Below, piece by piece: positions 34,349 through 40,576 of a stretch of DNA of 40,576 nucleotides. Source of the DNA: Lactobacillaceae bacterium (lineage in GTDB: Bacteria > Bacillota > Bacilli > Lactobacillales > Lactobacillaceae); the NCBI GenBank assembly GCA_031289615.1, contig JAITPD010000022.1:1-40576 (forward strand), in the 5' to 3' direction. The notes under the pieces were generated by a model. It saw only the letters and a program-made list of their open reading frames with translations, was not told where the DNA came from and ran no database searches. How positions within the stretch are numbered: position 1 is the first letter of the stretch; every line of letters starts with the position of its first letter. The position numbers were made by a program, and so were the translations under genes.

Positions 34349-34495
34349 GAAGCGGCATGATTAACTTCATGGCGCTTTTATTATGTTACAAATGACAATT
34401 ATTTTGTAATATGTTAAAAAAATGTTTATTCAGGCTTCTTTTTCTGGACTAAAATATTTTATATAAACGTTTTACTTTTAAATTTTAGGAAGATT
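34349..34495 (+). repeat. Duplicated promoter region, copy 2
   Basis: This is the second copy of the block at 32187-32333, including the hairpin terminator for the first cassette and the TTACAAA-N10-TTTGTAA inverted repeat (34386-34409). Most differences fall outside these motifs. It is the probable promoter of the second LPATD gene. Confidence 0.85.
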
Positions 34496-34501
34496 AATAA
34501 A

Positions 34502-35092
34502 ATGACTAGTAACAAGAAAGTTTTAAGTTTAGTTTTGTTTAGTACACTTGTATTTATGGAGTTTGGCGGAGGGATTACATCTAATGTACATGCTGACGAT
34601 AATCCTGTTGCTACAGATTTAACACCTGATGCACCGGAATGGGTTACTGATGTTTATCCAAATTACGGATATACAGGTGTCAGGCCAATCTCTGATACTG
34701 ATCTAAATGCTCCCTTGTGGTTTTATGTAGATGGAAAACCTGTTAAACCAGTTACAGATCCTCAAAATTGGGTTTATGTTAATCACAAATTTGTTGAAAC
34801 AAAAACAGGATCAGGAACTACCACACCAACGAAGACAACTGGATCAGAAACTAATACGCCAGCGACACAAAATCAACAGGGCAATCCAAGCACGACTACA
34901 ATCCAAAGTGTTGCACCTACAATCGCAACACCAGCTTCTGGAAGCACAGATGCAACTAAGCAAGCTACAGACAGCAAAGCACTGTTGCCAGCTACAGATG
35001 CTACTTCTAACTTTGAAATTACAGCATTGGTTTTGTCAGCAACTGCCCTAATATTTGGACTGTTTGGGTATTTGTTAAAGCGCAACCAGTAA
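34502..35092 (+). CDS. Secreted protein with LPATD-type wall-anchor signal, paralogue 2
   Basis: The 196-residue protein is a tandem paralogue of the one at 33726, matching at the signal peptide (MTSNKKVLSLVLFSTLV), the DTDLNAPLWFYVDGKPVKPV segment, the Thr/Pro-rich stalk, and the C-terminal LPATDATSNFEITALVLSA tail followed by KRNQ. It also lacks the glycine of LPXTG. It has its own copy of the promoter but no protease gene before it, so the duplicate cassette seems to have lost the protease. AGGAAG precedes ATG. Confidence 0.82.
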   Translation: MTSNKKVLSLVLFSTLVFMEFGGGITSNVHADDNPVATDLTPDAPEWVTDVYPNYGYTGVRPISDTDLNAPLWFYVDGKPVKPVTDPQNWVYVNHKFVETKTGSGTTTPTKTTGSETNTPATQNQQGNPSTTTIQSVAPTIATPASGSTDATKQATDSKALLPATDATSNFEITALVLSATALIFGLFGYLLKRNQ

Positions 35093-35129
35093 TGAAAATT
35101 TAAATATGCTGATATTTCCAGCTAAAGAA

Positions 35130-35160
35130 AATGAGCCCTTTAGATCAGGACTCATTTTTT
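35130..35160. terminator. Bidirectional terminator
   Basis: AATGAGCCCT (35130-35139) pairs with AGGACTCATT (35147-35156), then TTTT. It ends the LPATD gene and can serve the converging 35171 gene. Confidence 0.88.
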
Positions 35161-35170
35161 GAATTAATAT

Positions 35171-35578
35171 TTACCAGTTTGGATAACCTTCTGGCGTAAG
35201 ATCTTTCACACGCTTTAGCAATGTCTTTAAAATACCATTTTCAGTCATTGCCGCCCACATACCTTCCATTTGTCGTTCGTTATGAATCAACAATGAAGCA
35301 ATCGCGCGCAATGTGAAAAAATCATCAGACTCATTAGCAATCTCTCGTACATCGTCTTCAGTGATTTGCTCCCTGAACCCTTTTTGCATCAAAGTTCGCG
35401 CAAAGTTAACATCAAAATAATCTGAAGCTTCAAACTCACGGGCAAGTGCTAACATTTCTTGATCATATAATGGATGTTCTAGATGATCAGGTCCTTGTCC
35501 CCAAGCTACTTTCACGCCGAACATGTCTGTTAAATATTTGTCCCATTTTGAGAAATTAAAATCGTGCAGTGTGGTCAT
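35171..35578 (-). CDS. Conserved-looking hypothetical protein
   Basis: The 135-residue protein starts at ATG 35578; GGGAGG lies 11 nt upstream. An earlier TTG at 35602 overlaps this site. It is soluble, acidic and helical, with WDKYLTDMFGVKVAWGQGPDHLEHPLYDQEM near the N-terminus, a helical middle, and a C-terminal KTLLKRVKDLTPEGYPNW. I do not recognise a domain. Its gene starts 41 bp after the stop of gshA in the same direction, so the two may be an operon. Confidence 0.7.
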   Translation of the reverse strand: MTTLHDFNFSKWDKYLTDMFGVKVAWGQGPDHLEHPLYDQEMLALAREFEASDYFDVNFARTLMQKGFREQITEDDVREIANESDDFFTLRAIASLLIHNERQMEGMWAAMTENGILKTLLKRVKDLTPEGYPNW

Positions 35579-35619
35579 GATTAATTCATCCTCCCTTATC
35601 AATAATCTAGTTTAGCAGA

Positions 35620-37095
35620 TTATTTTTCAAACTGATGAAAAAAGTCATCTTTCAGGAGCTCAGGGAAAAGGACAGTTAAGTCTGTCGGATGATTAACAAC
35701 TTCACGATGATCTTTAAATGCTAGAAGCAGTTCTTTATCTGAATAATTAATTACTCTGAGACCTAATTGTAGTGCTTGAATGTGTGTGTCAGTTAGAGTG
35801 TTGTCAGCAAACAAATTATTTTTCAGTTCATCATGTTTCACGTGGAACATTTTTGTTCGTTCACGAGCCGTTTCTAGCATTTCGGTAGCCAAAGTATCAA
35901 GTCCCTGCGCAGCCTGAATCATCTTAGCTGCTGGCGTTTTCGCTGGAGACAAAATTCGTTCAGACAATAGAGACAGGCCATCATTAAACTTCATAGGGAA
36001 TAGCTCAGCGGTCTTGCCAAGTTCAGCCAACAATTCTTTTGCTTCAGTCAAATTAGGCAATTGATCATTTGGGTTTTGTAGCGCAACTGCATTGCTTAAG
36101 GCTAATGCGTCAGCCAATTCGTCCCGCGAATAAACGTGGTCAGTCAAAATGAAGTGTGCAGCCAGCAAATCAATGACATTCAAAGTATTTTCAGAAATTC
36201 CAACACTGTCGAATGGATCTGTATCTAGAACGCGCAGCTCGAGGTAACTAACTCCTTTTTCTAGTACGTCGTCGCCCTTAAATCGAATTGTTCCATAAAA
36301 TTCAGCGGCTGAAAATAGCTTACCTTCATCAATATGGGAGTTCATTTGTGCTAGGGTTTGTTCAACAGAAGTGCCGTAATCTATGTCAATATCTGCATCA
36401 TTGGCAAAACCATAAGCACTTCCACGTAGCGAGCGAACTGGCTCAGAAATGTTATCTGGAATTCGTGAATCACTATCATTAAACGTATAAGGCGCCGCAC
36501 CAAACAGATAAACGAGCAGCCACCGATGAGCAGAAAAAGCCTGTGCTAATTTGAAGTAGGTTTGATTTTGGAACTTCACGAAATCATTTTCAGCAGATGC
36601 ATCAAATAAAATCTGAATCAGCTTTGGAGAAATAGAAATATTCACGTGAATACCTGTCATGGTTGCATGGGTTGAACCATATTTTTCTTTCAACCAATCA
36701 CGGTAATCTTGGTACCAAGTGCGTTTAAAAGTAGTATCAAGCCAATCAATGTCAGCTTGATCATAGCGCGGAGGCATACTAATGGGCCAAATCGCCTCGT
36801 CTGTTTGCAGTTGTTCGCGAACCACCCACTCCAACTGAGCAAGGCGCAAACGTGCATCAGATAAAGATTTAGATGGTTCGGTCACGAGCTCTAGTTGCGA
36901 TTCAGCATAATCAGTGACAATATATGGGTGGAAGAACCGGTTACCGAGCGTCTCTGGATGGGGAATGCGACTTAGTTTCCCTTGCTGGTCAATGCGATGT
37001 GCTTCGATTTCTAGGCCGTATTGACCATTAAAAAGCTCAGCAAGACTATTGGCCGCCGTCAGTTTCTTAAAAATGGGTGAGTCTTGAATGTTCAT
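35620..37095 (-). CDS. gshA: Glutamate-cysteine ligase (GshA-type)
   Basis: The 491-residue enzyme joins glutamate and cysteine to gamma-glutamylcysteine, the first step of glutathione synthesis. Family features are NGQYGLEIEAHRI near residue 25, MTGIHVNISI (about 146-155), and YGTIRFKG and LELRVLDTDPF further on. It lacks the C-terminal ATP-grasp domain of bifunctional GshAB, and no gshB is seen nearby. AAGGAG is 6 nt before ATG. A parS site lies in the C-terminal part, coding for MFHVKH. Confidence 0.92.
   Translation of the reverse strand: MNIQDSPIFKKLTAANSLAELFNGQYGLEIEAHRIDQQGKLSRIPHPETLGNRFFHPYIVTDYAESQLELVTEPSKSLSDARLRLAQLEWVVREQLQTDEAIWPISMPPRYDQADIDWLDTTFKRTWYQDYRDWLKEKYGSTHATMTGIHVNISISPKLIQILFDASAENDFVKFQNQTYFKLAQAFSAHRWLLVYLFGAAPYTFNDSDSRIPDNISEPVRSLRGSAYGFANDADIDIDYGTSVEQTLAQMNSHIDEGKLFSAAEFYGTIRFKGDDVLEKGVSYLELRVLDTDPFDSVGISENTLNVIDLLAAHFILTDHVYSRDELADALALSNAVALQNPNDQLPNLTEAKELLAELGKTAELFPMKFNDGLSLLSERILSPAKTPAAKMIQAAQGLDTLATEMLETARERTKMFHVKHDELKNNLFADNTLTDTHIQALQLGLRVINYSDKELLLAFKDHREVVNHPTDLTVLFPELLKDDFFHQFEK
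35834..35849. other. parS: parS site 5 (inside gshA)
   Basis: TGTTTCACGTGGAACA lies in the gshA coding sequence. On the coding strand it reads ATGTTCCACGTGAAACAT in frame, giving the residues MFHVKH. Confidence 0.92.
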
Positions 37096-37239
37096 GTTGC
37101 TCTCCTTGGGAACTGGTAAAAAGTAAGTTAATTATATACCTATCGTTTTAAAATTACTAATGAAAGCTACGGATTCATGGTAAAATAGGGTTTATACATT
37201 TTTATGACTTTGGAATTAATAAGAAGGAATGGAATTTTT

Positions 37240-38583
37240 ATGGATGATACAAATAACGAAGACCAAATGAACCGGGGATTAACATCTCGACATGTGAGCA
37301 TGATTGCCCTTGGTGGGACGATCGGGACAGGTCTTTTCTTGGGGGCTGGTAATTCAATTGCAACGGCAGGTCCGGCGATTGTTTTGATTTACATCATTGT
37401 TGGGGCGTTTATGTTCTGGATGATGCGCGCGCTGGGTGAATTAATCCTGAGTGACCCAAATAATCCAACGTTTATCAATTATATCGAGAAATACCTTGGT
37501 AAACGAGCTGGATATGTCATGGGTTGGACCTATTGGATTGGCTGGATTACGATCGCGATGTCTGAACTGACGGCGGTGGGGGTCTATATGAAGTTTTGGT
37601 TCCCAAATGTTCCTTCGTGGATCTTTGAAATCGGCTTCCTGTTAATCCTATTTGGTCTCAATATCGTGACTGTTTCAGCGTTTGGCGAGACGGAATATTG
37701 GTTCTCGATGATTAAAATCATTGCAATTGTGGCGATGATTGCAACTGGGATCATTATGGCGATTGCGCATACACACACAGTTGAAGGCGCCACGTCAATT
37801 ACGAATCTGTGGTCGCACGGCTTGGTTGCTCATCATGGGCATCATCTTCTTGCTGCCTTCCAGATGGTCTTCTTTGCTTTCTTAGGGATTGAGTTTGTGG
37901 GAATGACGGCTGCTGAAGCCAAGGATCCGAACAACACGATTCCAAAAGCAATTAACTCTATTATAATTCGAATTTTGATTTTTTATGTCGGAGCGCTCTT
38001 GGCAATCATGACAATTCAACCATGGACGGCTTACAATGCTGATCAATCGCCATTCGTACAAGTTTTCTCTGGAATTGGAATCACCGCAGCGGCGGGAATT
38101 ATTAATTTCGTCGTGTTGACCGCAGCAGCTTCATCGTTGAACAGCTCGATTTTTACAACTGGAAGAATGTTATTCGCACTAGCAACGCCTGGTACTAAGC
38201 TTGCTAAGCTCAATCGCCGGCAATTACCAATCAATGCGATTAGCTTGTCAGCGACATTGGTGGCATTGACGGTTGTCGTGCACTTTGTCTTCCCGGGTGA
38301 TGCGTTTCAGTTGATCACATCAGTTGCCTCGGCGGCGTTCGTTGTGATGTATATGATGCTTGTATGGACACACGTGAAGTACCGGCAGTCTGATGATTAC
38401 AAAGCTGGGCAAAAGTTGTTCAAGATGCCAGGTGCACCTGTTTCAAACTATGTCACATTAATCTTTATGGCCGGAATATTCGTGATTCTGTTGACGCAAA
38501 AAGCAACGATGTGGCCAACGTTGATTGCGATTACTTGGTATTTAATCATGATCATCATCAGCATGCGCAAATTCAAAAAATAA
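37240..38583 (+). CDS. APC-family amino-acid permease
   Basis: The 447-residue permease has twelve predicted membrane segments and the same family pattern as the one at 8816 (TSRHVSMIALGGTIGTGLF near residues 13-31, then the ELTAVGVYMKFW and KAINSIIIRILIFYVGA blocks). It imports an amino acid with a proton. I chose ATG 37240 over an upstream ATG at 37204 that has no ribosome site. The leader has no T-box, so the two paralogues are regulated differently. It ends at a terminator beside repeat copy E. Confidence 0.88.
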   Translation: MDDTNNEDQMNRGLTSRHVSMIALGGTIGTGLFLGAGNSIATAGPAIVLIYIIVGAFMFWMMRALGELILSDPNNPTFINYIEKYLGKRAGYVMGWTYWIGWITIAMSELTAVGVYMKFWFPNVPSWIFEIGFLLILFGLNIVTVSAFGETEYWFSMIKIIAIVAMIATGIIMAIAHTHTVEGATSITNLWSHGLVAHHGHHLLAAFQMVFFAFLGIEFVGMTAAEAKDPNNTIPKAINSIIIRILIFYVGALLAIMTIQPWTAYNADQSPFVQVFSGIGITAAAGIINFVVLTAAASSLNSSIFTTGRMLFALATPGTKLAKLNRRQLPINAISLSATLVALTVVVHFVFPGDAFQLITSVASAAFVVMYMMLVWTHVKYRQSDDYKAGQKLFKMPGAPVSNYVTLIFMAGIFVILLTQKATMWPTLIAITWYLIMIIISMRKFKK

Positions 38584-38592
38584 CGTACAATG

Positions 38593-38627
38593 AAGGTATT
38601 GAGTTTTATGACTTGATGCCTTTTTAT
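38593..38627 (+). terminator. Terminator of the 37240 permease gene
   Basis: AAGGTATTGAGT can pair with ACTTGATGCCTT, including G-T pairs, and runs into TTTTATT. It abuts the left end of repeat copy E. Confidence 0.75.
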
Positions 38628-38640
38628 TACATAGCGTATT

Positions 38641-39056
38641 GTGCTAGTTATGATACATCTTGGTAATTTTTCACTGGCGTGGTGATTTGAGATGATGATA
38701 GTAAGTGGCGACACGGTCCCATTCGAATACAAATTTCGTTTCACGAAATTTAGTCGAATTGGTGCCGCTACCTCGCTCAATCACCTACTATCATCATCTC
38801 AAATCACCACGCTTTAAATAAAATGACCAAGATGTTCAGAAAGATATTGTCCTTTGCTTGATCAGCGTAGTGATTCTGTCGTCGGATGTAATTTCCTGCC
38901 GAATCGAGGTGTACTATTTCACTAACACCAGGCTCCAACGGTTAGTGAAATTGGTGAATTATTTCGCCTTACATCTCGATTCGTGTAGGAAAATCCGAAC
39001 GTAAAGAATCTTTAGCGAAGCTGATCAGGCAAAATTCAATATTACATAACTAGCAC
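38641..39056 (+). repeat. Structured intergenic element, copy E (full length, with terminal inverted repeats)
   Basis: GTGCTAGTTATG (38641-38652) is the exact inverse of CATAACTAGCAC (39045-39056). Between them lie a palindromic module (38677-38812), a linker and the core (38860-39026) whose ends GATCAGC/GCTGATC pair. Inner stems are TTTCACTAAC/GTTAGTGAAA and GGTGAA/TTCGCC, where copies B-D have TTTCACG/CGTGAAA and GGCAAA/TTTGCC. The layout is that of a non-autonomous miniature transposable element with a conserved fold. It codes for no protein. It fills the 507-bp gap before the esterase gene. Confidence 0.9.
38677..38812. repeat. Palindromic module within copy E
   Basis: GCGTGGTGATTTGAGATGAT at the left is the complement of ATCATCTCAAATCACCACGC at the right. 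ATTCGA/TCGAAT and AAATTTCGT/ACGAAATTT pair inside. Between the arms, GGCGACACGGTCCC and GGTGCCGCTACCTCGC do not pair well but are identical in copy D (25092-25229). Confidence 0.9.
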
Positions 39057-39090
39057 ACCGCATTACATAAAATCTGGGGAGGATATTACA

Positions 39091-39984
39091 ATGGCAGAGC
39101 GATTTATTGATGGGACATACGTTTTTCAGCCGGCAGAGACTGAGGCTGTGCAGGAAAAGTATTTGGACTTGAAGTACATGGCGGGCGAACGGCATGATTT
39201 GGACATTTATTTGCCAAATACGGGGGCGCGACCATTTCCAGTTATCATCGACATCTTTGGCGGTGGCTTGTGGCGGGGCGAGAAGAGTTCGTTCAAGTTA
39301 AATCCAGCGTTACAAATATTGGAAAATGGTTATGCTGTCGTAAGTATTAATTATTCTTTGATTTGGCAACAACATTTTCCGACGCAGATTTATGAAGTGA
39401 AGGCAGCAATTCGGTGGTTGCGTGCAAATGGCGCAAAATATGGCCTAGATATGAACCGTGTGGCTTTGATGGGAGAATCTTCCGGAGCACATTTGGCAGC
39501 CTTAGCGGGCGTTTCAGCGAGTGTGAATGAATTATCCAATCCGCAATTTGGGGAGGCACCCGATGAACCTGAAACTGTGAACGCCATCATTGCTTTGTAT
39601 GGACCATATGCATTTGACCATTTTGTGGAACAATTTAAAGAGAGCCAGACGACACCGAAGTATGCTGAAACTGGAACGGCGGAATCATTTGAAGGCCAAA
39701 TGTTTGGTAAACAAGCGCCAAAAGATATGCCAGAGCTAGTAAAACGGTATAATCCGGCGACGTATTTTAATCCAAAAATGCCACCGATTCTAGGATTTGC
39801 TGGAACTGCTGATCAAGTTGTTCCGTATCAACAGACGATTAATATGATTGAAAAAGCGCAGACAGTGATTGGTGATAAAGCCGAATTGGTACTTGTCGAA
39901 GGTGCTGGGCATGGTATAGCTGGCTTTATGGATGAGGCTAATACTGCGTTGAAGGTTAAGTTTTTGGATCATTATGTCAAATAA
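39091..39984 (+). CDS. Alpha/beta-hydrolase fold esterase
   Basis: The 297-residue enzyme is of the BD-FAE/carboxylesterase group. The oxyanion region is IFGGGLWRGEKS (about 54-65). The catalytic Ser is in MGESSGAHLA (about 129-138), Asp in AGTADQVVPY (about 246-255) and His in GAGHGIAG (about 274-281). No signal peptide is seen, so it acts in the cytoplasm on short-chain esters or acetylated sugars; substrate unknown. GGGGAGG is 8 nt before ATG. Two small membrane-protein genes follow within 300 bp. Confidence 0.9.
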   Translation: MAERFIDGTYVFQPAETEAVQEKYLDLKYMAGERHDLDIYLPNTGARPFPVIIDIFGGGLWRGEKSSFKLNPALQILENGYAVVSINYSLIWQQHFPTQIYEVKAAIRWLRANGAKYGLDMNRVALMGESSGAHLAALAGVSASVNELSNPQFGEAPDEPETVNAIIALYGPYAFDHFVEQFKESQTTPKYAETGTAESFEGQMFGKQAPKDMPELVKRYNPATYFNPKMPPILGFAGTADQVVPYQQTINMIEKAQTVIGDKAELVLVEGAGHGIAGFMDEANTALKVKFLDHYVK

Positions 39985-40007
39985 AAATGTGAACGAAGGG
40001 GCGAGCA

Positions 40008-40232
40008 ATGAAACAACAATTTATTAATGGATTTATTCGTGCAACGCCGGGGTCGCTGTTCTTCACAATCGCAGTTGACTACATTTTGGTGTGGTATATT
40101 CAGCCGCAAACTGTGCTGATGAAAATCGCGGTCTTTTTGATCTTGGTGGTGCCAGATTTGTTTTCGGTGATTGCCAGCTTCTACAATTATTTGCAGGATC
40201 ACAAGGACGAATGGCCGGGAGCGGACAAATAA
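40008..40232 (+). CDS. Small membrane protein, unknown function
   Basis: The 74-residue protein has two predicted membrane segments (about 14-32 and 38-58) and a short charged C-terminus (DHKDEWPGADK). AAGGGG lies just before the ATG. It starts 23 bp after the esterase gene and is probably co-transcribed with it. I do not recognise a family. Confidence 0.65.
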   Translation: MKQQFINGFIRATPGSLFFTIAVDYILVWYIQPQTVLMKIAVFLILVVPDLFSVIASFYNYLQDHKDEWPGADK

Positions 40233-40283
40233 ATTTGTTTGTGTGATAATGAACGATATAAAAGAGAAAAGGACACAAATAAG

Positions 40284-40427
40284 ATGCAAGGAATTAATAT
40301 TGATATTACTGGAATTTGCTGGGTCATCATGGCCTTCGCGGTTTATAAACTCGGTGTGCGTGCGCTTGATCTCTGGGAAAAGCAGTTGAACAAAAAAGAC
40401 TCAGTTGAAAAACTAAACAAAGACTAA
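40284..40427 (+). CDS. Small single-pass membrane protein, unknown function
   Basis: The 47-residue protein has one hydrophobic segment (about 9-28; ITGICWVIMAFAVYKLGVRA) and a lysine-rich tail. I chose ATG 40284, preceded by AAAAGGAC, over a TTG at 40239 that overlaps the site. It is close to the IS end, and its terminator may be the GGGCTCC hairpin of that element. Small size makes its reality less certain. Confidence 0.5.
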   Translation: MQGINIDITGICWVIMAFAVYKLGVRALDLWEKQLNKKDSVEKLNKD

Positions 40428-40451
40428 AAATAGAAAAGCCCTACCCTAACT

Positions 40452-40576
40452 TGTCACAATGAAGGGCTCCAAGAAAGTTAGACAAAATCTAACCAACTTG
40501 GAGCCCTTTTATTATGACAAAATATAGTTTTGAACAGAAAGTTACAGTTGTGCAAGAATATCTTTCAGGCAGCTTG
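40452..40576 (+). mobile_element. Left end of an IS3-type insertion sequence (runs off the window)
   Basis: TGTCACAATGAAGGGCTCC at about 40452 is the probable left inverted repeat. A hairpin GGGCTCCAAG/CTTGGAGCCC (40464-40473 and 40497-40506) with inner GTTAGA/TCTAAC follows and ends in TTTTATT. A transposase reading frame begins 8 bp further on. The hairpin can block transcription entering the element. The exact left end is not proved because the right end is missing. Confidence 0.75.
40514..40576 (+). CDS. IS3-family transposase OrfA (5' part)
   Basis: The first 21 residues, MTKYSFEQKVTVVQEYLSGS plus L, match the helix-turn-helix start of IS3/IS150-type OrfA proteins, which bind the element ends. 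The frame is open to the window edge. It has no strong ribosome site, as is common for such genes. Confidence 0.75.
   Translation, partial: MTKYSFEQKVTVVQEYLSGSL

Noticed and set aside
36634-36650. TATTCACGTGAATA palindrome in gshA as a sixth parS
   Set aside because: Only the central TTCACGTGAA matches; the outer TGT/ACA positions that ParB needs differ.
37204-37239. Earlier ATG start of the permease at 37240
   Set aside because: No ribosome binding site precedes it, and the family's N-terminus begins after 37240.

Overview
The window is the replication-origin neighbourhood of a low-GC Gram-positive chromosome, most likely a lactic acid bacterium of the Lactobacillaceae (Leuconostoc/Weissella-like). 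Support comes from the dnaN-dnaA-oriC-rpmH-rnpA-yidC order, TTATCCACA DnaA boxes, Bacillus-type parS sites, a T-box leader, a cre site, an isoprimeverose (xylP/xylQ) operon and an RnpA with a diverged RNR motif. The genus is an inference; no rRNA is present.

Layout. 1-5.1 kb: dnaN and dnaA read leftward and rpmH, rnpA and yidC rightward from a bipartite oriC; the dnaA-dnaN gap holds a DnaA-trio element. 5.1-8.8 kb: a TetR/DUF2798/NTF2-like cassette, a Gfo/Idh/MocA oxidoreductase and signal peptidase lepB. 8.8-14.6 kb: an amino-acid permease under T-box control, KtrA, rlmH, a second large array of DnaA boxes (11.84-12.28 kb), KtrB and a HAD phosphatase. 14.6-21.6 kb: a YwaF-like membrane protein, RNase HI, and a leftward xylP-xylQ-araC operon. 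21.6-30 kb: a YczE-like protein, DedA, a 58-aa protein, guaA, an MFS drug exporter with divergent TetR, an RlmCD-type rRNA methyltransferase, and an aldo/keto reductase with divergent TetR. 30-35.1 kb: acylphosphatase, an AI-2E-family membrane protein, then a secreted-protein island: a ChW-repeat zinc metalloprotease with a frameshift in its signal peptide and two tandem paralogous surface proteins ending in LPATD. 35.1-40.6 kb: a small unknown protein, glutamate-cysteine ligase, a second amino-acid permease, an esterase, two small membrane proteins and the start of an IS3-type element running off the window.

Five 16-bp parS sites lie between 22.9 and 35.9 kb, all on one side of oriC and three of them inside genes. 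The origin, the second DnaA-box array and the parS field make this a chromosome-maintenance domain.

The least explained feature is a family of intergenic elements (five copies: 1-193, 7785-8044, 21685-21844, 24874-25252, 38641-39056). The fullest copy is 416 bp with 12-bp perfect terminal inverted repeats, a 136-bp palindromic module and a ~165-bp core of nested hairpins. Stems change on both sides between copies while pairing is kept, so the fold itself appears to be maintained. This family, the second DnaA-box array and the frameshifted metalloprotease/LPATD island are the best candidates for undescribed biology here.
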